Source: Siderastrea siderea
Taxonomy: Eukaryota > Cnidaria > Anthozoa > Scleractinia > Rhizangiidae
Length of the DNA: 64,000 nucleotides
Assembly: GCA_964030785.1 (NCBI GenBank)
Contig: OZ034972.1
Location: 12,825,819 to 12,889,818 of the forward strand
Reading direction: 5' to 3'
Shown here: one piece after another, positions 1-12,420 of the stretch
Numbering within the stretch: position 1 is the stretch's first letter
How the letters are laid out: every line of letters starts with the position of its first letter
The notes under the pieces: model-generated
The model's database searches: none
Told to the model about the DNA's origin: nothing
The model's input: only the letters and a program-made list of their open reading frames with translations
Position numbers and translations under genes: made by a program

Positions 1-1158
1 GCAAATACCAGCATCATAAACTGTGGTGTATGGCAAACAAAATATACAAGAACAAAAAAATTCTGTATGTTTGTTTTGAAGTAAATCGCAAAAACATTTT
101 CAACCTTAGTTTTTGCCTAGTAATAGTAAATGCACCGAAAAATAATCAACGCTTTGATGAAATGGCTAATAAATACTGTTAAAATGTGTCTTTTACTTAC
201 TATTTTACGCCTAGAAAGTTTTGTTGAAACTGGTGTTCGCGATCTCGAGAACGACTTGTTTTTCTAAGATTATTCGCGTAATAATTTTGTGGTAATTTTT
301 TAATTTGAGCGCTTTTGCGGAAATCTTAAGAACGGCTCGATAGATTTTTTTAAAACATTAAACATGCGTGCTTGACGATGTGACCAATTTTAGTTTTGAG
401 TCTTATTAACATTGATTCACTGGAACACTTTTAGATTTAACGTTAAAGAGGATGTATGAACCGACGGAAAGGCTTGCGTTACATATAAACCGTTGGCAAG
501 TAAATGCTAATATATTCAAAGTAATGCGCAATGCATTCTTCCGTGATTTTTACTTTTCGTTGTAATCTACAGTGCAACAAAGAACAAAGAAACCAGATAA
601 AAATCACGAGGCAATGAATATAACGCATTACTTTGAATATATTAGCATCTACTTGCCAACTGTGAATTTGTAACGCAACCTTCTCCGTCGGTTCATGCAT
701 CCTCTTTAACGTTAAATCTAAAAGTGTTCCAGTGAATCAATGTTAATAAGACTCAAAACTAAAATTGGTCACTTCGTCAAGCACGTATGATTAATGTTTT
801 AAAAAAATCTATCGAGCCGTTCTTAAGATTTTCGCAAAAGCGCTCAAATTAAAAACTTACCACAAAATTATTACTCGAATGATCTTAGAAAAACAAGTCG
901 TTCTCGAGATCGCGACCACCAGTTTCAGCAATACTTTCTAGGCGTAAAATAGTAAGTAAAAGACACATTTTAACAGTATTTACTAGCCATTTCATCAAAG
1001 CGTTGATTATTTTTCGGTGCATTTACAATTACTAGGCAAAAACTAAGGTTGAAAATGTTTTTGCGATTTACTTCAAAACAAACATACAGAATTTTTTTGT
1101 TCTTGTATATTTTGTTTGCCATACGCCACAGTTTAAGATGCTGGTATTTGCTTTTCAA
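1..1158. repeat. giant fold-back (long inverted repeat), left end cut by window
   Basis: Bases 1 to about 550 reappear as the reverse complement at about 600 to 1158, leaving a loop of roughly 50 bases near 551-600. Matching landmarks include the stretch around 450-470 with that around 700-716, and the stretch around 40-110 with 1030-1115. The match is imperfect, with scattered substitutions and small indels. The outer end lies at or beyond base 1. No convincing coding frame is present; short open frames in it are by-products. A non-autonomous fold-back transposon or large MITE is the simplest reading. Confidence 0.85.
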
Positions 1159-1947
1159 AGCGAAATCTGGATCGTGCAAAATTTCAATTTTACTGTTTTC
1201 GAGGATTTTTGTTTATCGTTGCCATGGAAATATCGATTTTTACAAAATGTAAACCACGCCAAAGTTCAATCCAAAACCAACAAGTAATGCAAATTTCACT
1301 TTGATTTGACAAGGAGATTAGACTGTCTAAGAGCCGATTCAACAAGTTAGGTATGGTCCCAAAAAACTGTATCGAAACACCTTAAAAACTACTCGAGGAA
1401 GAATTCGAAGAAGCGATTTTTGAATACATTGCTAACAATCATCAACAACATCCTGGTGTAAACACATGATACAACTCGCTGGATCTCTTCTTTGGCAACA
1501 AATTCGAATTGATGATCGGTAAATGACAATTAAGAATATACTCACCGCGATGTCGCAACTGCGATTTATTTGAATCAAGTAGGACTCTACAAACCGACGA
1601 ACTGTTCTTCAACTGAGCGATAATCGATGTACTTCGAGAACAATCGGACCCTTCATCTGGGCAAACTTTCGAGGAAACACTAGCGAATTTCCTTGCAATG
1701 AAGTGCAGCACAGGCAAAACCTTTCAGGCGAACACTAAATTCTTCCATTGGTACGCAGTAGTACTAGACCAGACGCGTTATAACGAAACAGAGTATCTGC
1801 GTTGCAACACGTTACAAACGAAGCTGTCGCCATTTGAGTGAAACTCATTTCATCGATCCCTCGAGAGACTGATGACGTCACTTCAGATTTTGATAATATA
1901 GTTGCAAACGCAAAGGATTCTGGGATACTATTCATTCTTCTTCTGGG

Positions 1948-2315
1948 CTGACCCACTACTTTGTCACTTTGTTATTTTGTTTCTTGATCTTGCATGTGTC
2001 AAAGTGGCAGAACATTTTGAACAGATAAGGATGGTTTTTCTCGAGATGTTCGTCACCAAGATTTAGAATTAAAATACAAAGAAATATTCAGATTGACAGT
2101 GATGTGTAGTTTTCAAAATTTGAATAAAAAATTTCGGACATAATACAACAAAAATGTGAAGAACAGAAGCAAACGCAAATGAATCTTTCAGCCAGACAGT
2201 GCGATACCAGTTTTGAGGATCGTGACACGTTATCGATCATGGAGTTTTCATGCCAAAGAGGTTTTTCCCTCCTTATATCAATATTAATATAAGGTATCAA
2301 TACAACAAAAACCGC
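1948..2315. repeat. dispersed repeat, copy 1
   Basis: About 365 bases that match 11195-11565 in the same orientation with only scattered differences. Both copies end at the same landmark, a short TATTAATATTAATATAAGG-like stretch followed by an A/C-rich run and CCGCC. No coding frame is shared. This is probably an interspersed element of a family I do not recognise. Confidence 0.8.
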
Positions 2316-2320
2316 CTAAT

Positions 2321-2374
2321 AAGTATATATATTAAGTAAAGTATATATTAAGTAAAGTATATATTAAGTAAAGT
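2321..2374. repeat. short tandem repeat, 17-18 bp unit
   Basis: Three head-to-tail copies of a unit reading approximately GTATATATTAAGTAAA. Confidence 0.85.
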
Positions 2375-4714
2375 TAACTTGGATTGTCATTTTTGCTTTT
2401 AGGTTCAGAGAGTTTGTACGATTAATAACGGGGCAATGTTTCGTGTTTACAGTTAGCCCGCATCAGTTCAGTTTTCAGTTACAGGATGTTTCCCAGTTTC
2501 CGGCCAACTCAGTTTCTGGTCACTTTTCGTTACGTCGTTCAAATTTTTACAAATGACATCTTCCAAAGACTTACTGGCGCTTTGCTTTCATTGTTTTGAG
2601 TGGTGGCTTTCCTGTTGTCGTTGGATGCGCGATTCTTCACTCATGTCCAATACTTTCCAACTGACACGATCCGAAAAAGCCATTGTACGACCCGTACGGA
2701 TCGACAAATAAAGACCACCCCGTTAAATAGAGAGGAGGGTTGTCGATTTGTTCGATCCCTACAAATGGACGATTTAATGCACGATCCGTAAAATGGGCTT
2801 GTCGCTCCGAAAATTGCATTCATTGACAAGAGGGATGAGTGTTGCGCAAAATAATAGGCACACATGAATATTCCTCGTTCTAGGGATCGACAACCTGTAA
2901 ACATGACCTCAGCAGGCAAGAGATGGGATGCAATATTTCTAAATCCCACTAATAAAATACACGTTTCGGATCGACAACTCTTTTTTTCGGGTCGTGAATG
3001 ATGTGCAGTCCATTCGTACGATTCGTACGGATCGACAACCTGTAAACACAGCCTCAGCTACAAGAAACGGGCTGCAATATTTCTAAGTCCCACGGCAACT
3101 CTTTTTCTCAGGTCGTACCAAGTTGTCCATCTGTACGAATCGAATTTGTCTTTTTCCAATTCAGTATCAGGTGGTGTGTGAATCCGTTATAATTAACCGG
3201 TGATTACACCAGAAACCCGGGGCAAAAGTACCTTTTCCACACCTAATAAAGAGAATTTATGTTGATCTCGGTTTGATTCCTTGTCATCGACAAATGCTGC
3301 AATTGTCTCAAGAGAAAACATCTGTACTACCTAGATAACCAATCAAGGGACAACTTTCATCTTAACTGGTCACTGCTCAGTTAATTTATATGCATGCAGC
3401 AAACGTTTCATAAGAGGGGTTCAAAGACGCCGGTAAGAACACAAAAATGCAACTGTCGAATTACGGAAAATAACTCTGTATTATTGGCTCACAATGATAA
3501 TTGGTTAAATTCGTCTGCCATGAGGTTCAGAATGATTAAAGCTGATTTTGTTTATAATGGAAGTTTTATGAAAGTTGGGGCAATCCACTCTGAATTCACT
3601 GAGAGAAGCGAGTCTAATTGGATGTAAATAGACTGTGTCTTCGTGGCAAGAACAATCTTGGCCGACGGCAGTTTGCGACAAAAGTTAACAGTCAAACTCA
3701 AGTGATAAACTTGTTTCATAGGGAAAAAAGGTGAGCTTTGCATTAAAGTTTCCGGATTTTTGTGGACTTGTCTTCCACCAATCAGAACTTTGCGAGATAA
3801 GTAATATTCTACAATTCTTCTTCCAATGCCTTCGTCAGTGTTGCATTGTAAATAGCAAGAAAAATTGCTTTGTGTAGGACCGCCTTTATATAAAATTAGA
3901 CTAAATCGACGAATGGACGTATAATTTACAGATGAATGAAAGGCAATTTTGAACAGAAAATGTGAACTGCAGGGAAATAGAAGACGGAAAAGTTTTCTCC
4001 GCAGATGTTTAGCCTTTATCAATGACACATGATAACGCACATATTTTAGAGTAAAAACTGAAACATTTTAGAAAAGAAGTCCAGACCTTTCTACACACAT
4101 CAGCTATCGTTGTCTAAGTTTAGTGAGCACCTTTCTTTTCCAGTGGTTGCTACTAGTGGTAGATAGCAATCGGTCACCCGTTTAGCTAGTCGATAAGAGT
4201 TTTAAAAAAGTTAAACGGCCACTCAAATGATTCATCTTTATTTAAAAATATATACATTTATCAAAAAAATGTTTCAAACTGCTATAAACATGAATGTTTC
4301 TGCAGACAATTACTTGTATAAATTTTATTCCTAATCAGTTGTGGCAATCGAGCCGACTGATCTAGTAATAGCCGAAGTATGTCGCAAATAATCTCCCAAC
4401 TTTTCATATATTTTGAACAAGGTAAATTATTGCTGTGTTGTTTTAATTTGTTTTAATTGTTTTTGCTATACAGATGTTCACGTGTTATACCCTTATAAGA
4501 ATTTTCGCATGTTATTTCTGAGTAAGAAACGTTTATTAGAGCAATAACGAAATAGAACTTACAAAAACCTGTCAATGCAAATCAGAAAACAACTATTAAA
4601 AACTGACGAAAGTTTTAATCATCTTTTTCAATGTATTCTTATCCTCAGTTTGCACAGAATGAGCTGAGCACGATTCCAACAGAAGGAAAGTTGAGTAATA
4701 TTTAAGAAAGTATC

Positions 4715-5581
4715 ATGGATCTCTTCCCAAAGGAACCAAATACCATGTGGCTTAAAGTTTTCGTCACTGAATTTATCGTGATATTTATCATCAACGCCTT
4801 CACTATCATCATCTTTGCACGAAACCGCCACATACGCAAGCGCAGTACGTACCTGATAATAAACCTGACTGTGGCTGATTTACTGGTGGGAACGGTGGCA
4901 GGACCTTTGCGTATATATCAATCTTTAAAGATGGAACCAGGCCATGTTTTCGTTTGGAAATATTTCATTGTTTTAATCCTTAAGAATACATTTTCAGCAT
5001 CTTCCCTGGACAATCTTGTTTTAATTGCTTTAGAGCGTCTACACGCAACACTTTGTCCTCTAAGACACTGTTTAACCGAGAAAGGGGCTTACTACAAAAT
5101 CATTATTTGTAGTTTGTTACTAACTTTACTTTTCGCATCTGTGGTGGCTGTACTTTATGAATATGAACCAGTTGCAATTCTGTACTTATGGACATCACAC
5201 ATTATCCTCGCCCTCCTGATACTCATAACGTCCTATGTTATAATCATGGTAAAAGTAAAAAATGACCCTCGTCCGCGGCATTTTGGTTCAGTTATCTCGG
5301 ACAGGAAGCTATCAGAAACTCTATTTATAGTGACTGTTGTCTCTATACTGACCATTCTGCCCTGGGCTATTTGTGCCGTCATTCCAGTCGGCGTGTGGAA
5401 TCAGAAGGCACAATCACCCATCAGGTATACAGTCTATGCGCTATATTATGCAAGTTCGTTGGTCAATCCATTGATATATGCTATGAGAATGCAAGGATTT
5501 AGAAAAGCGGCGAAGAAACTTTTTTGCAAAAAGACTACACGGTCAACTAGGGTTCATAATATTGAACTTTATGCCATGTAA
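4715..5581 (+). CDS. class A (rhodopsin-like) G protein-coupled receptor
   Basis: Intronless 288-residue seven-transmembrane receptor for the plasma membrane; ligand unknown. TM1 covers about residues 11-35, and TM2 carries the family signature NLTVADLL. TM3 ends in L-E-R-L-H instead of D/E-R-Y, and TM7 has the canonical N-P-L-I-Y at about residues 253-257. Oddly, the cysteine normally found at the top of TM3 is absent and no partner is seen in extracellular loop 2, so the usual disulfide is missing. The N-terminus is very short (about 10 residues). The start at 4715 is the first ATG of the frame and is followed by G. Loss of the aspartate of DRY and of the disulfide is common in lineage-expanded cnidarian receptors. 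A decayed pseudogene is unlikely because the frame is intact. Confidence 0.9.
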   Translation: MDLFPKEPNTMWLKVFVTEFIVIFIINAFTIIIFARNRHIRKRSTYLIINLTVADLLVGTVAGPLRIYQSLKMEPGHVFVWKYFIVLILKNTFSASSLDNLVLIALERLHATLCPLRHCLTEKGAYYKIIICSLLLTLLFASVVAVLYEYEPVAILYLWTSHIILALLILITSYVIIMVKVKNDPRPRHFGSVISDRKLSETLFIVTVVSILTILPWAICAVIPVGVWNQKAQSPIRYTVYALYYASSLVNPLIYAMRMQGFRKAAKKLFCKKTTRSTRVHNIELYAM

Positions 5582-5683
5582 TGCAAAACTCACTATAATT
5601 AATTTAAAGGAACCTTAGGACCGGTTAAAGAAAATAACTGTAACTTTGTAATAAAAATGTAAATCTCCAGATATTCTACAACA

Positions 5684-6345
5684 TAACAAACCCCTATATA
5701 ACGAAGCCCCCGTATAATGAACCAGATTCTTCAGCCCAGTAATAGTAAATTGTAGTACAGGGTCAATTGGGGTTTTATGCCATATAAATGCAAGCGCACT
5801 TTAAGGAAACCTTGTAGGACCAGTTAAAGAAAACTAATGTGAATTTTATGGTTTACTATACCTATGACATAAAAATGTAAATCTACGTATATTTAACAAT
5901 TAGATTATGAGCTCTCGATTTCTATCGCGTGATAGTTGATGAGGCCGAAGGCCGAATCAACTATCACGCATAGAAATCGAGAGCTCATAATCTAATTGTT
6001 TTAGTATAAATCTCGATTAATATTCCACTAAAGTGAAAAGTTTTACATCATAGCACTGTTATTTTGAAGTATAGGACTGTGCCTGCCACTCACCTTTTCG
6101 CTACTCACTATCTATCACGGAATAGATAGCGAGTAGGGTAGCCAATCAGATTGCAGCATTTATGATAGAACGCTAGTAGATTTATACTAAACTACGATAT
6201 AAAGGAGACCCCGATATAACGAACGATAGTCTTCAGTCCAGTCAAGGTAAAATGTATGGAAAAGAACCTCGATTTAACGAATCTCTGTTCTAACACATCT
6301 TCACAGCCCCTTGGCACTTCGTTATATCGCTGGGATCCACTGTAA
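5684..6345. mobile_element. degenerate DNA-transposon relic with CGATATAACGAA-type ends
   Basis: Phrases such as CCCCTATATAACGAAG (near 5690), GACCCCGATATAACGAACG (near 6205), CCTCGATTTAACGAAT (near 6270) and, on the minus strand near 6330, AGCGATATAACGAAG recur with accompanying CTTCAGTCCAGT motifs. Such ends resemble pogo/Tigger-like non-autonomous elements; this family assignment is from memory. A separate perfect hairpin (5897-5998) is nested inside. No transposase frame survives. Confidence 0.5.
5897..5998. repeat. near-perfect 44-bp-arm hairpin
   Basis: Arms 5897-5940 and 5955-5998 are reverse complements with one mismatch and flank a 14-base loop built of GAGGCCGAAGGCCG. This is probably a small MITE or fold-back. 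Confidence 0.9.
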
Positions 6346-7719
6346 GTCCTTATGTACATATCATTAATTCTCAATTAAAAACGCAGTCTAGCGAAAACCG
6401 TTGATTTTAACAGCTTCCAAATTGTGTATGTTGTCAATCTGTTTTACTATGAGAGTGGTAAGGCTCTCTCAAGCCCGTTTCTCAACGCCGGTACTGTAAC
6501 TGTCAACTCACTGAATTTCTCCTTGCTCAACCGGTGACCTTCTAGATAGTCGCCGAGTCCATCATCCATTAAATGAAAATGGATATTTCATTTCGTTATC
6601 AACAGTATGTTCTCATTGTTAAGTGTAAATATATCCCCCTCCCAATTCCAACCCTCAGCCTATCATGCACCGTCTCTAGTGTGACACTCCGTCTGAATCC
6701 CTGAAACAGCATTTACCCTACCAGCACATTTACCAGGGAACAATTTTGGGGACTGCGCCCTTAGTTGTAGTTTTCGTTTGTTTGTTGTTTTTGGTCGTCG
6801 TTTTCCTTCCGAAGCCTTTTTCTTCCAAAAAGCTTACGATGCGTCAATTGAGATGAAAGCTGAAGATACTGCTCAGTAAGAGCACTACTTTCCCAGAGTG
6901 CCTTTCACCAGTTGTCTTCAGTACTAACAAAATGCAAATTGGGATTTTTCTTCACTGCGATTTTAAGGACATGCAGGCAGTAAAAATATTACGTTGAAGA
7001 TACTCATTTCATTTTTGTGAGTTCGTACCTATTTATATGTACTTAAAACAAATTTATGGCATTGACTCATACTGATATTAGAATAAGTTGGTCTATCATC
7101 TTGGCTGTATTTGAGTTCGCTTGATATAGAGTAGCTCTCAATTCAACGTTGTATTACTTCTCATGACGTAAAATGGTATTTGGACAGCGTGTGAACACTA
7201 ATAATTAAGCTTTTCTTTGTCTGTTCACACCGATCGCCTAGTAGGGGTAGTGTTTCTCATCTACAACACGAACGACAAAAAATAAGAATCATCACAAGCC
7301 ATACAAGTAACCTTAGTACGGCCACTCTTTTTGCACTCTTTCTCGACAACAATTTCTGAAGCAAACGATGTTAATGTTCTAGAGCATAAAATACAAAAGG
7401 GTCTTCACTTTGCTTGTCACAACAACCACCTCTTAAGATCTACAATAAGCATGGGCGCCGGTTACAGCCACACCAGAGAGATTTTGCATATTAAAGGTTC
7501 AGCCGCATCTGTGAATCGTGATTAATAATCCTTTCCGCCGTTTCCACTTACCTAAACAGATATCCTGCTCAAGATCTTCAATATAAAAAAAAGGTCTGAA
7601 GAACCATATCTTTTCTCAATCGTTGTTGCTCGTCATATAAATGGAAGCACATGCAAGGAGGCCCACACGGCCGGAGCTTAACCCGGTTTCTGACGTAGCA
7701 TGAAGCAACTGAGAGTATT
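6346..7719. other. intergenic, no gene recognised
   Basis: No frame with recognisable domains and no clear repeat boundary. Short T-rich tracts occur near 6770-6800. Confidence 0.4.
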
Positions 7720-7921
7720 GCTATTCCCCCGTGGATGGGATGCTAGTCCATTGCAGGGTTACCCCCCAGTAGTATGTTGCCAGTACTCACCTGGGTGGAG
7801 AGAGACAATGTGGGGTAAAGTTTCTTGTCTGAGGAAACAACACGATGGCAGGACTGGGCCTCGAACCACCGACCTTCAGATCTGAAGTCCAACGCGCTAA
7901 GCACTACACCACCGCGCTCCC
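7720..7921 (-). mobile_element. tRNA-derived SINE
   Basis: Read on the minus strand from 7921, the sequence starts GGGAGCGCGGTGGTGTAGTG and continues with an A-box-like segment, then GGTGGTTCGAGGCCC, a good Pol III B box. The body that follows includes a GGGGGGTAACCCTG-like palindromic stretch. This head-plus-body layout is that of a tRNA-derived SINE. The anticodon region is not functional-looking, so it is not a tRNA gene. Confidence 0.7.
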
Positions 7922-9010
7922 ACAATTTAAAATTAAATGTCTTAGGAAAAAAACGTCAACTAATAACTGTTACCAAACTTGCATTTGTTAAAGCCGCGCG
8001 TTCAAAATATTTCGTATTGAAAATTCTGCTTGAGGAAAACGCCTCAAACCGGTCAGCTCAGGGCCATGGCAACTAACTTTTAAAGTTTTAGACAAGGAAC
8101 CCTTAAAGCAAAGTTTATAAACGTAAAAGCTGTTTTCATTATAGTCACGTACGGTGTTATAGAGTTTTGTGCAGTTTCTTGCCAACGCTGAAGGATTTTT
8201 CGGAGCCCAGTTCAGGCGTAAAGTTAAACTAATATTAAGTTAACGCATCAATTTTAAAATATGAATATAATAGCAAAGTGCTATATACTGAATACCTCTC
8301 TCAATGGCCTTTTCTTTTCAGGATTTTAAATTTTTTACAGTAACTGTCATTTTAAACCTAGCTTTAAGCGAAGGGACGCTTACAAAAAAACGAGCCGAAC
8401 TTTCACGGCTATTTTCCATATAAGGTAGTAGCCCCACTCAATAATTTGCGTGTATCCGTGCGGTTTTATGACGTAGAAGGTGAAGGTAATTTCTTTCCAG
8501 AAATAGCAAAATTGTTATATATCATGGGTTTAGGTGGACCCCACGCGCTTACCGTCTTCGACACCGATTATGGCTCCTATCGAGATTACAGAATCATTCA
8601 ATTATTGGCGGCTTGAAAGAATTCACCCTGGTAGACATGTACGATTACGCTGCGTGCCACACATATATTGGCACTGTTTTTCCTGCTTACCCAACATTCT
8701 ATTTCCTTCTTTCCCTCTCCTCACCTCTCCCCTATCCGTCCCAATTTCTTGCTTTCGCTCCAACTTTCGCCCAGAATAAAGGCGACAAAATATCATCCCA
8801 CGTGCGCACGGACACATCCCGGGAACTGAAAAGGCTCGTAAGGTAGGCTAGCTATTATCCACCTACCAACTTAATTTGTCAATGCATCCATTATTTTCAG
8901 TTTTAATTTAAACAGATAGAACGTAGTCTCCAACACGAAAAGTAATCAAGTAATTATTCTATGCAAATTGAACATTATATTATGGTGCCTTAACTGACAG
9001 CAAGCGTTAA
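7922..9010. other. intergenic, no gene recognised
   Basis: Only overlapping short frames with skewed composition (8534-8846). I see no domain, splice pattern or repeat boundary that I can support. Confidence 0.4.
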
Positions 9011-9244
9011 TTAGAATGGTGTGTTTGTTCGTTTTTCCCAAAATACCGGGGAGATGGAAGTGTCGAGAAATTGGTTTGGATGTGCCTTTGTGATTTCTTT
9101 CGAAGTCTCGCAGCGCAGGTGTTTGCGGGAGTAGTCGCCTAGTCTCCTCCCTGTTTTGCCAATGTATATCTCTTTGCATAAAGTGCATGTTATGCAAGAG
9201 ATAACATTTGCAGAGGTGCATGTCAAGCGTTCAGTGATTTTCAT
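9011..9244 (-). pseudogene. Penelope-like retroelement fragment (GIY-YIG endonuclease)
   Basis: The minus-strand translation contains CTSANVISCITC, then a CKEIYIGKTGRRLGDYSRKH segment. That is the typical start of the GIY-YIG nuclease domain that ends Penelope-like retroelements: cysteine pairs followed by Y-I-G and a downstream R-x-x-x-H. Only about 70 residues of the domain remain and no reverse transcriptase is seen nearby, so this is a 5'-truncated relic. Confidence 0.75.
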
Positions 9245-9327
9245 ATTTCGCCTAGTGAATGAAAAGACAAGTGAGAATGAATATCTGAAATAATCATATA
9301 CCCGTGAACGGTGAACTATAACCTGTG

Positions 9328-9400
9328 ATCAGGCTCTATTTTCGTTTCTCTCGGTGAAACATTCAGGCGCGACGGGCGAAACGAAAAATAGAGCCTGATA
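9328..9400. repeat. short inverted repeat (MITE-like)
   Basis: TGATCAGGCTCTATTTTCGT at the left is mirrored by ACGAAAAATAGAGCCTGATA at the right around a 30-base centre. Related GGCCCTATTT and GGCCTGATTGCAG phrases at 10610-10685 suggest a second, degraded copy. Confidence 0.75.
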
Positions 9401-11194
9401 CAATTCTTCTACGGAAAGTCTACCGCCCACTTTTTTGATTGATTGACATTCAACAAAATAGCCAATCAAAATTTCTTCTGCTTGCACGATCCTCGGTATG
9501 CAAATTTCCCAGAACGGCAATTCGCAAAAAGTCACGCAAATGTCGGCAAAATAAGAAAATCATAGGCTACGATATATCTTCTAGACACAAGCACTCAAAT
9601 TTACACGATTGCTAACTTGAAGGTTCCGATATTGTACATGGTTGCTCTGTTTGAGCTGAAACTGAATGAAAATTCAAAACACGACGAGGTTGTCATGTAC
9701 CAAAATATGCTGCATGCTTGAATCCTTTCCTATTTCAGGTGGTATCCAGAAAAACTCTGTTCGCATTTGTCACCGATTTTCTGCGTAAAAAAACCTTGAG
9801 CAATTAAGAGAAATACCTTCAGTTTCATTCTTTAGAATGAAGATATAAATAAAACCGTTTATAAACAAAGGAGTATTTTGTAATTTAATTTAGTTCTAGA
9901 AGTGATTAATATTTGAGATTAGCAGCGAATTTTATCTCTAAACAGCAGCGAATTTTAAAACGAAGAACATTTATTATAAAACTAGTCAGATCCTTTGATG
10001 TCAATGTCAGAGATCAATGAAAAGACATAAGCATGAAACAATGAATGAACAAACTGAAAATTGTATTGAGACTTGATTGCGGTTCTCGCTAAACATCAGT
10101 TTGCCGTTAAGTTTACCGAATTATCGGTTGACTTGTTGATCATTCTTGGCGAAAGATACTTGTTCGTCTGCTGTTCGTTTTGTTTCGTAAAACGCGGAAA
10201 CAACCACTACTCTGTTCATGTTATCAATACCAGCTGAAAGTCGTCAAATGAAAATTCCGAGACACGATGCGATAAAACGGAATACATACTTCACTCATAC
10301 TTCACTGTTACTGTACTTCTCTGCTCCAGGTGAGAGACAGCTTGCATCAAACCGAACGCCATTCTCAGGAGAGAAAGAAATGGTGACAATTCTCCTAGAA
10401 TGACAAGAATTTATTAGAGCAACACATTTTACTTCGGCAGACTTGTTCCTTGGTTGTTCCTTGGCGATGGCGGTCTGATCGAAATTGTGAGCGAGTCTCG
10501 TGGACAATTTACTTTCGTTGACAGCTCTATTGTTAAAGGTCCAATCAGATTGCGAGATTCCCGCGGCCAAAATTTGGCCGCCGACACGAACTCCTGTGAG
10601 AGATTGTATCAGGCCCTATTTAGGCGAGCGACCAACGTAAGAGAATATGAGAGCGATGCTAAAATTCGGCCTGATTGCAGGTTAGGTGAACTACGGATGA
10701 AACAAGAAATGACGATGACCTTCGCGGTTAAGGATATCAACGTAAGCAGTTGATAAAAGAACAACCTGAAAAAAATTAGGTTGAACGTCCTGAATTTTTT
10801 TCATGTTGTTCTTTTGTCAACTGCGATTCCGTTGTTTTTACACTGTGCACCTTGTCCTGCGCATAATATCACGCGTATTTTGGGTCAGATAAAAAGCGCG
10901 CGCACCGTTTTTCACATGGTGGATTTTACTTGAAGCCTGTTTCAGCATGAGCATAATATAACCTCATTTCCTCTTAAATTGAACACCGTAAGGCACCTTT
11001 CTTATTGTTTCAATTTTAACTGTAAGTCATCACCTTCGCATTGAAAGAGTTACAAAAAACTAACGACAGGAAACACAGTTACTTACCTTGTGAATAACTA
11101 CTTGTTTTGGACGAAGAAGGCTGGTATCCAAATCTTGAGTTTAATTGTTAAGACCACAGTATCCCTGAATCAGGCGAGGATATTTCCATGTTTA
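9401..11194. other. intergenic, repeats only
   Basis: Degenerate copy of the 9328-9400 family near 10600-10690, and the fold-back at 10747-10823. No gene recognised. Confidence 0.4.
10747..10823. repeat. hairpin element with CAGTTGATAAAAGAACAA ends
   Basis: CAGTTGATAAAAGAACAA at 10747 is mirrored by TTGTTCTTTTGTCAACTG ending at 10823. The same end motif recurs near 21240 and 28300/28490 next to tRNA-like heads, so this is a member of that SINE/MITE family. Confidence 0.8.
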
Positions 11195-11565
11195 GGGCCG
11201 GCCCATTACTTTGTCATTTCATTTATTTCTTCCCTGATTTAGTATGTGGCAAAGTGACAGAAAATTTTAAAACAGATAAGGATGGTTTTTCTCAAGATAT
11301 TCGTCACCAAGATTTAGAATTTAGAAACAAAGAAATATTCCAATTGACAGTGATGTGTAGTTTTTAAAATTTGAATACAAATTTCCTACATTATATAATA
11401 AGAATGTGAAGAACAGAAGCAAATGCAAATGAATATTTCAGTCTGACAGTGCAATCCCAGTTTTGAGAATTGTGACACGTTACCGATCACCGAATTTTCT
11501 AGCCAAAGAGATTTTTGCCTCCGTATATTAATATTAATATAAGGTATCTATACAACAAAACCGCC
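11195..11565. repeat. dispersed repeat, copy 2
   Basis: Direct-orientation partner of 1948-2315, with scattered substitutions throughout. No coding content. Confidence 0.8.
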
Positions 11566-11819
11566 GGCTATTATCGTGGTGCTGTCCTTGCCAAATCCAG
11601 CTAGGCATATTTTAAGCGGATTTCTACTGACGTAATGATTATGAACAAACCTTTTCAGTTCCAAACACCTCTCAGACTTTGAAAAAAAAAACCCTTATCT
11701 TAATATTAATTAACTCAAGTATTTGTCGATTTAGTTATTTAATTATTCTTATATTTTTTCGTTTATCTTATGTGTGCCTAAGTGAGGCCTTCGCAGTGCT
11801 GGTGAATAGGCTTTTGCTT

Positions 11820-12420
11820 TCTTTTCATACCAATCTATACTACCTACGAACAGCGCATGGCAGGGGGCGCAACTAAGATGTGAGTACTTACAAACAGGAA
11901 AACCTTACCAATTTTACAGTTTCTATGCCCCAGCCAAATGCTACTACGATCACCTTTTTTTACATAAAAAATTGGAAAGGCGTTAAAAACAGAGGAAACG
12001 CAAATATAATTATTAGTTACTCCACTAGTTTTCTGAGACTATATGCGCCTTATGCCGCTGATGGCCAGGATGCATGGATTCTTCCTCTTAATCCTAGAAA
12101 AATCGCTAAAAATTGATTGCATCTTAATGTATTGTGTTTTTCATTTTTTTAACAGTGATTCCGTGGCATTCACAGTCTTTCTCACTCACGGCGTCTTCTC
12201 ACGTGACCACGCAAGGAATGCATTATTGGTTTGGATCTTGCCTCACTATGCGAGCTATCTGAGCCACGTGCCCAAGACAAACATCACCCTCCCCCACCCT
12301 GGAGAGTAAAACATTGATGTAGGTTCTTGAGACTTTTTCTGGTAGTGCGCCCCTACAATCCATTTAATTTTTATCAGTGGTTTTTGTCCGAGCTACGTAC
12401 TTCAACATAATACTTTGCAC
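11820..12420 (+). pseudogene. inverted, decayed duplicate of two exons of the Ig-domain gene
   Basis: The stretch 11830-11880 resembles part of the exon at 20854-21052, sharing the ACGAACAGCGCATGGCAGG-like core. The stretch 12000-12400 resembles 21385-21780, including the whole exon at 21464-21626 with its intron flanks. The copy is on the plus strand, opposite to the source gene, and the two pieces are in shuffled order. In the copied exon the tyrosine codon near the 3' end has become TAA (12307-12309), so the copy carries a stop just before the splice donor. Several other substitutions are present. It looks like a segmental duplication that has decayed. Confidence 0.75.

Larger units (their letters stand above)
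1159..4714. other. intergenic, no gene recognised
   Basis: AT-rich DNA upstream of the first GPCR. Apart from the dispersed repeat at 1948-2315 and the short tandem array at 2321-2374, I see only short open frames without recognisable domains. Bases 2660-3150 contain several loosely repeated phrases built around CGTACGGATCGACAA, suggesting an old degenerate repeat. The longest frame, minus strand 3552-4040, has no recognisable motif. Confidence 0.5.

Noticed and set aside
3552..4040. 162-residue minus-strand frame
   Set aside because: No domain, no splice or promoter context, AT-rich; probably chance or old repeat.
7743..7925. 60-residue minus-strand frame
   Set aside because: It is the body of the tRNA-derived SINE.
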